In this document: piece by piece, positions 1 to 8,880 of the stretch
Layout of the letters: every line of letters begins with the position of its first letter
Numbering within the stretch: position 1 is the stretch's first letter
Origin: UBA685 sp049890215
GTDB taxonomy: Bacteria; Pseudomonadota; Alphaproteobacteria; Puniceispirillales; Puniceispirillaceae
Direction of reading: 5' to 3'
DNA: 64,000 bases
Assembly: GCA_049890215.1 (NCBI GenBank)
Contig: JBMHBX010000067.1
Coordinates: forward strand, 1 to 64,000
Translations under genes and position numbers: made by a program
Notes under the pieces: generated by a model
Seen by the model: the letters and a program-made list of their open reading frames with translations, nothing else
Databases searched by the model: none
What the model was told of the DNA's origin: nothing

Positions 1-789
1 CCGAAACCACCACCGCCGCCGCCACCACCACCACCGAAACCACAGGCAGAGGCGCCTGCTGCGCCAACACCAAAGCCAGAGGTAAGGCAAGTTGATGCCT
101 CAGCTGAGATCTTGCCAGATAAGAAGGTAGCAGAGGTGGCAAAACCAGTCGCGCGGCCAACACCGCGCCCCAAACCGCCGAAAAAACCTGTCAAGAAGCC
201 AGATCCAAAGCCAAAAGCAAAGCCTGCGCCAAAACCAAAACCAAAACCTGATTTGTCACGGGTGAATGAGCTTGCCAAACAATCGCAAGAGCAAAAAAAG
301 CGCGAAGATGCCGCCAATGGCGTGTTGCAGAATCTGGCAGAGATACAAAAAACCAAAGAAGCTGAGAAAAAACAGGCTCAGAAGGTAAAAAAAGAACAGG
401 CCACACAAAAAATTGCCACAAATGTGTCAAATGTTGTTTCTAAGGTGAAAACAAAGACAGATGCAAAGCCAAGCGATATGAAAATAGGTCTGGCAGAACT
501 TGACAGGTTGAAGCTGCATATCGCCTCTAAATGGACACCGCCTCTGGCGGCGGCCGGGGCTGATGCCTTAAAGGTGGATATTTATGTCAGACTAAAGTCA
601 GACGGGACAGTGGAAGAGGCAAGTATTGTGGACACAAAGCGCTATAATCAGGACCAGACCTATCGGGCAGCTGCTAATGCGGCCTTGCGTGCTGTGCTTG
701 ATGCGTCACCTTTGCCATTGCCGGCTGAAAAATATGAATTATGGCAGGAATTTATTTTTGGGTTTGATCCACGCTTTATCTCGCGCTGA
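1..789 (+). CDS. tolA: Tol-Pal system protein TolA, 5'-truncated by the window edge
   Basis: TolA is the periplasm-spanning arm of the Tol-Pal machine; it links the inner membrane TolQR motor to TolB and Pal. The reading frame is open from the first base, so the N-terminal membrane anchor lies outside the window. What is visible is a proline run and K-P repeats, then a lysine/alanine/glutamate-rich stretch expected to form the long helical domain II, then a compact C-terminal domain of the TolA/TonB type (about the last 100 residues, from KIGLAELDRL, including SDGTVEEASIVD). tolB follows 50 bases later, which is the standard tol order. The low-complexity middle gives little family signal, so the call rests on the C-terminal domain and the neighbours. 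Confidence 0.92.
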   Translation, partial: PKPPPPPPPPPPKPQAEAPAAPTPKPEVRQVDASAEILPDKKVAEVAKPVARPTPRPKPPKKPVKKPDPKPKAKPAPKPKPKPDLSRVNELAKQSQEQKKREDAANGVLQNLAEIQKTKEAEKKQAQKVKKEQATQKIATNVSNVVSKVKTKTDAKPSDMKIGLAELDRLKLHIASKWTPPLAAAGADALKVDIYVRLKSDGTVEEASIVDTKRYNQDQTYRAAANAALRAVLDASPLPLPAEKYELWQEFIFGFDPRFISR

Positions 790-839
790 TCACAAGGCAT
801 AATGTCAGGGACAGGCCATAGCTATTAGGGGTAGATGAA

Positions 840-2189
840 ATGGGAAAATTGACAGTGATGAAACGCTGCTTTGTCATGTTGGCAGGCTTGTTTATGGTCA
901 TGGTCACAGCGATGGGAACTGCATCTGCACAAACCTTGCGTTTGGATATTACAGATGGCCAGGTGGCACCGATACCGATTGCCATTGCAGAATTTACAGG
1001 GCCGGATGGATTGCCAACCTCTGTTGGCTCACAAATATCACAGATTATCTCAGATGATTTGGCAAGCTCAGGCCAGTTCAAACCTGTTGATAGCGCTGCT
1101 TTCATCTCGCCGCCTGAATCACCTGATATTCGTCCCAATTTTAATGACTGGATTCCTCTTGGGGTGCAAGGGCTTCTGGTTGGATCTGCCTATCTTGATG
1201 ATCAAGGCTTGCTTCAAATCGAATTTGTCTTATGGGATGTAGTGGCGCAAAGGGATATCACCTCTGGCGAAGGGTCGACAGATAATAGCGGATTGCGCAG
1301 ATTATCTCATCAGATTGCAGATTTTGTTTATGAAGAATTCACAGGAGACAGCGCTTATTTTGATACGCAAATTGTCTATGTATCTGAATCAGGGCCGGCT
1401 GACAGGCGTGTGAAGCGTCTGGCGATCATGGATCAGGACGGGCATAATCACCGTTTCCTGACCTCTGGCTATGATTTGGTTCTCACACCGCGCTTTTCGC
1501 CTCAGGCACATGAGATTGCCTATCTGAATTATTTTAATGATGAGCCAAATGTCTATCTTCTTGATGTGGCAACAGGGCGTACTGAGCGTGTCGGCTCGTT
1601 TCCCGGCATGACTTTTGCGCCGCGTTTTAGTCCTGACGGAGATGCGCTGATCATGTCTTTGGCAGAAGATGGCCTGACAGATATTTATGAATTTGACCTG
1701 AAAACACAGGATATGAGGCAATTAACAAGGTCACCTTCGATTGATACCTCACCAAGCTACAGCCCTGATGGTCGTCAAATTGTCTTTAATTCGGACAGAG
1801 GCGGCGCACAACAGCTTTATATCATGAACCGTGAGGGCAAAAATATTAAGCGTATCAGCTATGGAGACGGGCGTTATGCGACCCCTGTCTGGTCACCACG
1901 TGGTGACATCATTGCTTTTACAAAAATCGTTAAAGGCGAATTTTTTATCGGTGTCATGAATATAGACGGGTCCGGCGAAAGGCTTCTTGCAAGAGGCTTT
2001 TTGGTTGAAGGGCCAACATGGGCACCAAATGGGCGTGTCCTGATGTATTTCAAGCAAGAACCGCAAGGCGAAGATGGCAGTGGCGGTGAGGTGGCTATGT
2101 ATCGTGTTGACATTACCGGCTTTAATGAAAGCCGTATCATCACACCGGCAGATGCCTCTGATCCTGCCTGGTCCCCTTTATTGCGTTAG
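840..2189 (+). CDS. tolB: Tol-Pal system periplasmic beta-propeller protein TolB
   Basis: TolB is the soluble periplasmic protein that binds Pal and the TolA C-terminus and helps outer membrane invagination during division. A Sec signal peptide ending in TASA is visible, with cleavage likely after residue 30. Residues 31-160 form the N-terminal domain. The rest has repeated PD40-type propeller blades, recognisable by FSPDG, YSPDG, WSPRG and WAPNG. Length (449 aa) is normal for the family. An in-frame ATG six codons downstream would give a more compact signal peptide and is an alternative start. The gene sits between tolA and pal as in most proteobacteria. Confidence 0.97.
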   Translation: MGKLTVMKRCFVMLAGLFMVMVTAMGTASAQTLRLDITDGQVAPIPIAIAEFTGPDGLPTSVGSQISQIISDDLASSGQFKPVDSAAFISPPESPDIRPNFNDWIPLGVQGLLVGSAYLDDQGLLQIEFVLWDVVAQRDITSGEGSTDNSGLRRLSHQIADFVYEEFTGDSAYFDTQIVYVSESGPADRRVKRLAIMDQDGHNHRFLTSGYDLVLTPRFSPQAHEIAYLNYFNDEPNVYLLDVATGRTERVGSFPGMTFAPRFSPDGDALIMSLAEDGLTDIYEFDLKTQDMRQLTRSPSIDTSPSYSPDGRQIVFNSDRGGAQQLYIMNREGKNIKRISYGDGRYATPVWSPRGDIIAFTKIVKGEFFIGVMNIDGSGERLLARGFLVEGPTWAPNGRVLMYFKQEPQGEDGSGGEVAMYRVDITGFNESRIITPADASDPAWSPLLR

Positions 2190-2228
2190 GTGAAAGGCAA
2201 ATTTGCATAACGGAAAAACTTGCCAGTT

Positions 2229-2256
2229 TTGCCAGACAATGCTATGGACATACTAT
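2229..2256 (+). promoter_or_regulatory. Candidate sigma70-type promoter for pal
   Basis: TTGCCA and TACTAT are separated by 16 bases, in the 207-base gap between tolB and pal. Transcription would begin near 2263 and leave a leader of about 134 bases with small hairpins, one of them GCC-GAAA-GGC. A separate pal promoter would fit the high level of Pal seen in other bacteria. This is motif inspection only. Confidence 0.4.
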
Positions 2257-2396
2257 TTACAAGATTACCTTGAGGCCGAAAGGCATCATGGTTGTGTGAG
2301 TTCGCGTAGTGAATACTGGGTTTACTCATGGTCAAACTGTTAAGATTCGCTTTTGATCAAGCCGCTAGGTTTGTTCATCTTTTTGGGAGCATAGAA

Positions 2397-2963
2397 ATGT
2401 TCAAACCTCTATTTACACTTTTTGCTGCGACATTCTTGTTAGCGGCTTGTGAGACTGCTTCAACCATGTCTGAAGAGGCAGCAGGTACATCTGCATCAGA
2501 TTCATCAGCCTCTAGCACACAAACAAGCTCTACTACTTCAACAGCTTCATCATCAACAACATCTTCAAGCAGCGCTAGCGCGTCATCAGATGCTGATAAT
2601 TCAGCATTGGACGAAGCACGCTCTGAGATGATGTCAATTGGTGATACTGTTCTGTTCGGCTATGACTCATCACAGTTGAGCGCTGAAGCAATGGCAACAT
2701 TGGACGCACAAGCAGCTCTGTTGAACGCAAAGCCAAGCTTCCGCGTGAAGATTGAAGGCCATGCGGATGAGCGCGGCACAAGAGAATATAACCTTGCTCT
2801 TGGTGAGCGCCGTGCCTCTGCCACACGCGACTATCTGGTTGCTAAAGGTGTAGATGGCTCACGTGTTCGCATTGTCTCATATGGCAAAGAGCGTCCTGCT
2901 GTTATCGGCTCAAACGAAGAAGCATGGGCGAAAAACCGCCGTTCAGTGACTGTTCTTAACTAG
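2397..2963 (+). CDS. pal: Peptidoglycan-associated lipoprotein Pal
   Basis: Pal is an outer membrane lipoprotein that grips peptidoglycan and partners with TolB and TolA. The lipobox LLAAC puts the lipidated cysteine at residue 18. I chose the ATG at 2397 because it gives a proper lipoprotein signal; an in-frame ATG 69 bases upstream would add an unsuitable N-terminus. Residues 20-60 are a serine/threonine/alanine-rich linker. The rest is an OmpA-like domain with the peptidoglycan-binding signature GHADERGTREYN and a closing KNRRSVTV. A strong intrinsic terminator follows directly. Confidence 0.97.
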   Translation: MFKPLFTLFAATFLLAACETASTMSEEAAGTSASDSSASSTQTSSTTSTASSSTTSSSSASASSDADNSALDEARSEMMSIGDTVLFGYDSSQLSAEAMATLDAQAALLNAKPSFRVKIEGHADERGTREYNLALGERRASATRDYLVAKGVDGSRVRIVSYGKERPAVIGSNEEAWAKNRRSVTVLN

Positions 2964-2985
2964 ACAGACGTCACAAAATTTGATG

Positions 2986-3019
2986 AAAAAGGCCTTGCCG
3001 TTTGCAAGGCCTTTTTTTT
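2986..3019 (+). terminator. Intrinsic terminator after pal
   Basis: A run of A's, the stem GGCCTTGC / GCAAGGCC with a 5-base loop, then eight T's. The A and T runs extend the stem. It lies 23 bases after the pal stop codon, so cpoB may need its own promoter or read-through. Confidence 0.9.
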
Positions 3020-3142
3020 GCCCTATTGTAAGGCTAAGGGTGATTCATGGTTTGTGTGTTGTGCATTATTTATGCGGGCGCATAGTCAATCAAAAGATAA
3101 CCCGGTCAAGTGGTCATATTGTGTTCAAGAAGGTGTATAAAG

Positions 3143-4336
3143 ATGCGCTTACAAAAATTGAAAATCATCTCAGGAGCCAGTTTTGTGGCGCTTTCACTTC
3201 TGGGGGGCGCGACTAGCCCTGTTTTTGCCCAATCAGCAGATTCCACCTCTGCGCTTATGGCACGTCAGCAGTCACGCCTGAATACAATTGAAGATAATTT
3301 GAAAACTGTGCGCGGCACCTTAGAGACAGAATTTCGCGCCATCCGTATGCAAATACAGGATATGGTCGAAAATCAGGCAGAAGATGACCAACTGGCAAAT
3401 GCCAAATTAAAAGAGCTCAAAAGCCAAATTATCGAATTGGGTGATACGCTTGATATTTTCAATCAACGTCTTCGCCGTTCTATTGAATTGTCATCTGATA
3501 TCGAATTCAGGGTGTTGCGCATGGAAAAACGCATGCAGACCCTGTTATCTCTTAGCGGTGATAATTTAGCTGATGCTATTTTGCAGGAAGATGTGACGGC
3601 CGGCGGTACAGCGCCTGCTGTGTCTATGAGCCGTGATAATGAGACAGGTGGCGCAACATGGACTGTTGAAAAAGATGATGACCTGTCACAAGAGCTTGCC
3701 AAATTAGGTGAGGCTGATAATGCGTCTGATGAAAATGAGGTGGCGGCAACGGCCTCATCCACGGCAACTGGCGATGAGGGTGATCTGTCGGCCCTTCAGG
3801 ATAATGAGACACAAATCACCACAGGTGCTGAGGCAGATGGTTCTGTCGTCACGCAAGATGAGGCACAAGATCTCAATCAGGATAACCAGCAGGCAGAGAC
3901 AGAGGTTGCAAGCACCCAAGAGGCAGTGATATCTGTCCTGCCGGAAGGCAGCCCTGAAGAGCAATATCGTTTTGCTTTTGGCCGTATGTTACAAAATGAT
4001 CTTGAAACAGCTGAGGCAGGTTTTGCGGAATTCCGCGCCACTCACGACTCTCATGAACGCTCAGCAGATGTCTTATACTGGCTTGGCCGTGTGCAATTTA
4101 TCCAGGGGGATTATGGGAAATCGGCAATGTCTTTCACCGAATTTAACACAGAATTCCCAGATGATTCCCGCCTGCCGGAGGCGATTTTGATGATTGCTGA
4201 ATCAGTGCTGAATTTTGCTACGGCTGAACAGGCCTGCCAGATTTTTGCCGATTTGCCGCAAATGCTTGATCAGCCAACTGAGATATTCACCACACGTCTG
4301 GCTGAATTAAAGGATGAAGCCTCTTGTGAGGGGTAG
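3143..4336 (+). CDS. cpoB: Cell division coordinator CpoB (YbgF)
   Basis: CpoB is a periplasmic protein that links Tol function to peptidoglycan synthesis by PBP1B in E. coli. A signal peptide ending SPVFA is clear. Residues about 40-140 are heptad-rich coiled coil (QQSRLNTIEDNLKTVRGTL and following). A long acidic, low-complexity linker comes next, then TPR-like helices starting near SPEEQYRFAFGRML. The ATG at 3143 is preferred over an upstream in-frame start because it begins just before the signal peptide and has AGAAGG upstream. At 397 aa it is longer than the E. coli protein because of the linker. Its 3' end overlaps tilS by 23 bases. Confidence 0.9.
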   Translation: MRLQKLKIISGASFVALSLLGGATSPVFAQSADSTSALMARQQSRLNTIEDNLKTVRGTLETEFRAIRMQIQDMVENQAEDDQLANAKLKELKSQIIELGDTLDIFNQRLRRSIELSSDIEFRVLRMEKRMQTLLSLSGDNLADAILQEDVTAGGTAPAVSMSRDNETGGATWTVEKDDDLSQELAKLGEADNASDENEVAATASSTATGDEGDLSALQDNETQITTGAEADGSVVTQDEAQDLNQDNQQAETEVASTQEAVISVLPEGSPEEQYRFAFGRMLQNDLETAEAGFAEFRATHDSHERSADVLYWLGRVQFIQGDYGKSAMSFTEFNTEFPDDSRLPEAILMIAESVLNFATAEQACQIFADLPQMLDQPTEIFTTRLAELKDEASCEG

Positions 4337-5639
4337 CCGTCTGTGTCATCTGGCGGATTTATGCACCTCGCTTGTGGCGGATATTGCGCATGCACCTGAT
4401 TCAAAATCGTGGTTTGTTGCTTTATCAGGCGGCGCCGATTCTACAGCCCTTTTGCATGTTTTGAGCCAGATCGCACAAAGGCATAAAGCCAGCCTGACAG
4501 CGTTAATCGTCAATCATAATTTGCGCGAAGACGCCGCACAAGAAGCTGAATTAGTCGCACAAAGATGCCATGACAGACAGATTGACTCTGTCATTTTGAC
4601 CATCTCGCAAACAGCGCCAAAATCAGGGCGTCAGGAATGGGCAAGAGCACAAAGATATGCGCTTTTATGTGATCATGTGCGCCGCCATGGCGGGGTGCTG
4701 TGGCTTGGTCATCATATGCATGACCAACAGGAGACCATTGCCATGCGTCTTGCCAGAGATAGCGGTCTTGCCGGATTGTCAGCGATGCGCCCAACCCATC
4801 ACCGCGATGGTGTTTATGTATTGCGTCCTTTTTTAACAGTCCCCAAATCAGATCTGATTGCAATTTGCCAGTCACAAAACATCTTATTTGTTGCGGATCC
4901 GTCAAATGAAAATCGTGCTTTTGAGCGCGTCAGATGGCGACAAATCCTTGACCATGACAGGCCATTAGCCGGTATGCTGACACGCATGGGCCTTGTGTCC
5001 GGGGCGATTGCCACCTCTGTAGCAGACGCCATAAAGCCATTTTTCACCCATCATGTCAGCTATAGTTGGTCACAATTATCTGTGATGATAGACAAAAAGG
5101 CGTTTCACACATTGCCAGAGACAGCGCGTTTGCTTGTTTTGCGCCACTTGCTTGTACATATCGGGCATCATCATTATCCGCCATCTTTTGCCTCTGTCAG
5201 GAACATCCTGCAAACAGACAAAGGGACGGAACAGACAGTCACCTCAACACTTGCAGGCTGCCTTATCAGGCAATCTGCGGATAGTGTGATGATATTTCCT
5301 GAGGCAGGGCGTCCTCATGCGCCCCTGTTTGTGCAGGCAGGCAAGACAATTTGTTATCGTGGCCGGTTTATCATCTATACGCCGCACGATATCATGGTGC
5401 ATCCTTTATGTGACAAGCGCTTATCATCCTTATCACAAGATAATCACTATCGCGCTGATTTAATGCGCTATGGCAAAGAAGAAAGGCTTATATTTCCTTT
5501 GCCGGTGGCACTTGACGAAACACCTATCACTCCCCACATTAAAGACGTAGTGCATATGGGCTATCTCAGCCAGTTGGATTGGTCAGATGATGAAGTTGCC
5601 ATCTACCCCCTTGGTCGGTTAGCAATGACCCATATGTAA
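4314..5639 (+). CDS. tilS: tRNA(Ile)-lysidine synthase TilS
   Basis: TilS attaches lysine to C34 of the CAU-anticodon isoleucine tRNA using ATP, switching it to read AUA. The PP-loop motif SGGADSTALL near residue 39 marks the N-type ATP pyrophosphatase fold, followed by NHNLRE and LGHHMHDQQET, which are typical TilS surroundings. The C-terminal region is divergent, as often in this family. The order cpoB-tilS-ftsH is common in alphaproteobacteria. The start ATG lies inside the end of cpoB, so translational coupling is possible. Confidence 0.93.
   Translation: MKPLVRGSRLCHLADLCTSLVADIAHAPDSKSWFVALSGGADSTALLHVLSQIAQRHKASLTALIVNHNLREDAAQEAELVAQRCHDRQIDSVILTISQTAPKSGRQEWARAQRYALLCDHVRRHGGVLWLGHHMHDQQETIAMRLARDSGLAGLSAMRPTHHRDGVYVLRPFLTVPKSDLIAICQSQNILFVADPSNENRAFERVRWRQILDHDRPLAGMLTRMGLVSGAIATSVADAIKPFFTHHVSYSWSQLSVMIDKKAFHTLPETARLLVLRHLLVHIGHHHYPPSFASVRNILQTDKGTEQTVTSTLAGCLIRQSADSVMIFPEAGRPHAPLFVQAGKTICYRGRFIIYTPHDIMVHPLCDKRLSSLSQDNHYRADLMRYGKEERLIFPLPVALDETPITPHIKDVVHMGYLSQLDWSDDEVAIYPLGRLAMTHM
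5610..5636 (+). promoter_or_regulatory. Possible heat-shock (sigma32-like) promoter ahead of ftsH
   Basis: CTTGGTC is followed 11 bases later by ACCCATATG, at the end of tilS and about 75 bases before the ftsH start. It resembles sigma32 promoters (CTTGAAA ... CCCCATNT) but with short spacing. FtsH is a known sigma32 target in enterics, which gives some prior support. The match is weaker than the one at rpoH in this window. Confidence 0.25.
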
Positions 5640-5713
5640 CTAGCGAACATGCTTATTGATGTATGATGACATGAATAAGAGACAAACATATTACTGAAAA
5701 AAGGTTAGCCTTC

Positions 5714-7651
5714 GTGAATAATCTCGGCCGCAACATATTTATTTGGGTGATCATCGGTATCGCGCTGATGTCACTGTTCAACCTGTTCCAGAATCCTGCC
5801 TCAACCGGCTCAGGGCGCAATGTGGCATATACAGATTTTGTTGCCTCTGTGCAGTCGGGTCAGGTGCGTGATGTGGTCATTGAAGGGGCGAATATCAAAG
5901 CTCGTACCAAAGATAATCAGCAGCTTTCATCTTATGTGCCGGAAGGCGCAGATATTGTCGGTATCCTGACTGATAATGATGTGCGCATAGAAGCACGCCC
6001 TGATAGCAGCAATTCACCGGGCTTTTTCTCAGTCTTGCTTTCATGGTTCCCTATGTTGTTGTTCATTGGTGTTTGGATTTTCTTTATGCGCCAAATGCAA
6101 GGTGGTGGTAAAGGCGGCGCAATGGGCTTTGGCAAATCACGCGCTAAGCTTTTGACCGAAGCGCATGGGCGGGTCACATTTGATGACGTTGCCGGTATTG
6201 ATGAAGCAAAAACAGAATTAGAAGAAGTGGTCGAATTCCTCAAAGACCCCGGCAAGTTTCAGCGCCTTGGCGGCAAAATTCCAAAAGGCGTTTTATTGGT
6301 CGGACCACCCGGCACAGGTAAGACATTGCTTGCCAAATCAGTTGCAGGTGAAGCCAATGTGCCGTTTTTCTCTATCTCTGGCTCAGATTTCGTTGAAATG
6401 TTTGTCGGTGTGGGTGCCTCTCGTGTGCGCGATATGTTTGAACAAGGCAAGAAAAGCGCGCCATGTATTATCTTTATTGATGAAATTGACGCTGTTGGCC
6501 GCCATCGCGGCGCCGGCCTTGGCGGCGGCAATGATGAACGTGAACAGACCTTAAACCAAATGCTTGTCGAGATGGATGGTTTCGAAGCCAATGAAGGTGT
6601 TATTTTGGTCGCCGCAACCAACCGTCCTGATGTCTTAGATCCGGCATTGTTGCGCCCAGGCCGTTTTGACCGCCAGGTGGTCGTGCCGAATCCTGATTTG
6701 CTTGGCCGTGAACGTATTTTGAAAGTGCATATGCGTAAAACACCACTTGCCAATGATGTGGAACCACGCGTCATTGCACGTGGCACGCCCGGATTTTCAG
6801 GTGCTGATTTGGCCAATTTGGTGAATGAAGCGGCCCTTCTGGCAGCGCGTAAAGGCAGACGCACTGTCTCAATGTCTGAATTTGAAGAAGCCAAAGATAA
6901 GGTCATGATGGGCTCTGAGCGCCGTTCTATGGTGATGACAGATGATGAAAAGCGTCTGACAGCCTATCATGAAGCAGGGCATGCGGTGGTAGCGCTTCAT
7001 CTGCCTGCCTCTGATCCGATCCACAAAGCAACCATTATTCCACGCGGCCGTGCGCTTGGTATGGTCATGCGCCTGCCCGAAGGTGACCGTGTGTCACTTG
7101 CTTTTGATAAGATTTTGGCAGATTTGCGTGTTGCTTGTGGTGGCCGTATTGCAGAAGAGCTGATTTTTGGCGCTGAGAAGATCACAACAGGCGCCTCATC
7201 AGATATCCGCATGGCAACTGACATGGCGCGGCGCATGGTCACAGAATGGGGCATGTCTGATAAGCTTGGTTTCCTTGCTTATTCAGGTGATGAGCAGGAG
7301 GTCTTTTTGGGCCGGTCTGTCACACAGCAAAAAACAGTCTCAGAAGGGACCGCAGATCTGATCGATGCCGAAGTGCGCCGGATTGTTGATGAAGCTTATG
7401 ATGATGCTGAAAAGCTTCTGAAAAAGCATGGTGATCAGCTTGAAAATCTGGCTCAGGGCTTGCTTGAATATGAAACCTTAAATGGTGAAGAGATCAAAAT
7501 CATTGTCGAAGGTGGCACAATTTCGCGCAAAGATGGCACGGATGATGAACCTTCAGAGCCACGCGCCAAAAAGCCGCGTTCCGGCCTGCCATCTGGCGGC
7601 AGGCGGTCTGCAAAGCCATCTTCTGAGCCTGCAGGACCTGATGGCACTTAA
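5714..7651 (+). CDS. ftsH: ATP-dependent zinc metalloprotease FtsH
   Basis: FtsH is a hexameric inner membrane AAA+ protease that degrades misassembled membrane proteins and regulators, including sigma32 and LpxC in enterics. Two N-terminal membrane segments are visible (about residues 8-25 and 105-125), with a short periplasmic domain between. Walker A GPPGTGKT is at 197-204, Walker B FIDEID near 254-259, and the second region of homology follows. The zinc-binding HEAGH is at 419-423. The start is GTG with AAGG upstream. The C-terminus is a proline/serine-rich tail. Both rpoH and lpxC, encoding classical FtsH substrates, are also in this window. Confidence 0.98.
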   Translation: MNNLGRNIFIWVIIGIALMSLFNLFQNPASTGSGRNVAYTDFVASVQSGQVRDVVIEGANIKARTKDNQQLSSYVPEGADIVGILTDNDVRIEARPDSSNSPGFFSVLLSWFPMLLFIGVWIFFMRQMQGGGKGGAMGFGKSRAKLLTEAHGRVTFDDVAGIDEAKTELEEVVEFLKDPGKFQRLGGKIPKGVLLVGPPGTGKTLLAKSVAGEANVPFFSISGSDFVEMFVGVGASRVRDMFEQGKKSAPCIIFIDEIDAVGRHRGAGLGGGNDEREQTLNQMLVEMDGFEANEGVILVAATNRPDVLDPALLRPGRFDRQVVVPNPDLLGRERILKVHMRKTPLANDVEPRVIARGTPGFSGADLANLVNEAALLAARKGRRTVSMSEFEEAKDKVMMGSERRSMVMTDDEKRLTAYHEAGHAVVALHLPASDPIHKATIIPRGRALGMVMRLPEGDRVSLAFDKILADLRVACGGRIAEELIFGAEKITTGASSDIRMATDMARRMVTEWGMSDKLGFLAYSGDEQEVFLGRSVTQQKTVSEGTADLIDAEVRRIVDEAYDDAEKLLKKHGDQLENLAQGLLEYETLNGEEIKIIVEGGTISRKDGTDDEPSEPRAKKPRSGLPSGGRRSAKPSSEPAGPDGT

Positions 7652-7657
7652 AACCAG

Positions 7658-8779
7658 ATGACTCTTATCTATCAAAAAACGCTACCTGCGCCGCCTCATG
7701 GGCGGCGTAGTTGGGTCAGGCCTGTTCACCTGTCTGCGCAAGACAGCGCCTTTGCCAGATCGCAAGCACCAGATACGCTTTTTCCTCTTGCAGGCGGATG
7801 GATGGCTTTCAGCCATGTGGATGTGATGCAAAAACAGGGCACAGATGTGATTGCCTGCCGGATGCCTGTATCAGCCTATCTTGATGAGGCCTCTGATAAA
7901 CAGGCAGCGCGTGATAGAATTGAGAAGCTGACAAAGCCGCGTTCTGATCTCGCAGGCCTGTCAATGGCAGAGCCACGTATTATGGGTATTGTGAATGCCA
8001 CACCAGATAGTTTTTCAGATGGCGGACAGCATTTTGAGGCCCGCGCCGGCATAGATGGTGCGTTGGCTATGGCGAAGGCAGGGGCGCATATTCTTGATGT
8101 AGGCGGCGAATCGACCCGCCCGGGCGCAGAGCCTGTTGGCCGTGATGAAGAAATCAGGCGTATTGAGCCCATTATCAGTGCGCTTGTGCAAGCAGGCCAT
8201 ATTGTCTCAGCAGATACACGTCACACAATTGTGATGGAAAAAGCCGCAGAATGCGGGGCGCAAATCATCAATGATGTTGGCGGTTTTCGTGATGAAGGCG
8301 CGCCTGAGCTTCTTGCAAAGGTTGCGCAGACTAAAGCTGATACAGGCTATGGGATCGCGATGCATATGCAAGGCACACCAGAGACGATGCAACAAAATCC
8401 TGTCTATGATTTTGCCCCTTTGGATGTCTATGACTGGCTTGAAGAGCGTATTGAGCATTTGATGGCGGCCGGAGTGCCTGCGGGCCATATTGCGGTTGAT
8501 CCTGGTTTTGGGTTTGGCAAAACGCCGGCACATAACCTTGAGATCATTAACTGGACCAGCCTGTTTCACGGCCTTGGGGTGCCTGTTCTCATTGGGGTAT
8601 CACGCAAATCCACCATTGCCAAATGCTCAAAAGGTGAGCCTGCCACAGAGCGCCTTGGCGGCTCGCTTGCGCTCACATTACGTGCCATTGAACAAGGCGC
8701 ACAGATTATCAGAACCCATGATGTGGCGCAAACAGCTCAGGCGATAAGCCTTTATTGCCAGACACGCCACGCAGTCTGA
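7658..8779 (+). CDS. folP: Dihydropteroate synthase
   Basis: FolP condenses p-aminobenzoate with 6-hydroxymethyl-dihydropterin pyrophosphate in folate synthesis. The signature IVNATPDSFSDGG is at residues 111-123, followed by DVGGESTRPGAEPV and later DPGFGFGKTPAHN. The protein carries about 105 residues before the core barrel. Such an N-terminal extension is, as I recall, frequent in alphaproteobacterial homologues. The start is six bases after ftsH, so co-transcription is very likely. Confidence 0.95.
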   Translation: MTLIYQKTLPAPPHGRRSWVRPVHLSAQDSAFARSQAPDTLFPLAGGWMAFSHVDVMQKQGTDVIACRMPVSAYLDEASDKQAARDRIEKLTKPRSDLAGLSMAEPRIMGIVNATPDSFSDGGQHFEARAGIDGALAMAKAGAHILDVGGESTRPGAEPVGRDEEIRRIEPIISALVQAGHIVSADTRHTIVMEKAAECGAQIINDVGGFRDEGAPELLAKVAQTKADTGYGIAMHMQGTPETMQQNPVYDFAPLDVYDWLEERIEHLMAAGVPAGHIAVDPGFGFGKTPAHNLEIINWTSLFHGLGVPVLIGVSRKSTIAKCSKGEPATERLGGSLALTLRAIEQGAQIIRTHDVAQTAQAISLYCQTRHAV

Positions 8780-8880
8780 TGTCACCACAAAAGGTGATTA
8801 TGGGCGCTGATATAGACACTAAGGCCTGCAATCGCCTATAGTGCGAAAAAATCGTCTAATCACATGGCAGGTATATCCTT

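Noticed and set aside
1..36. Proline-codon repeat at the window start as a possible microsatellite
   Set aside because: It is in frame with tolA and encodes the normal low-complexity TolA region.
6259..6906. A 215-codon minus-strand frame inside ftsH
   Set aside because: It is the mirror of the highly conserved FtsH ATPase domain; its serine/arginine-rich translation is typical of antisense shadows.
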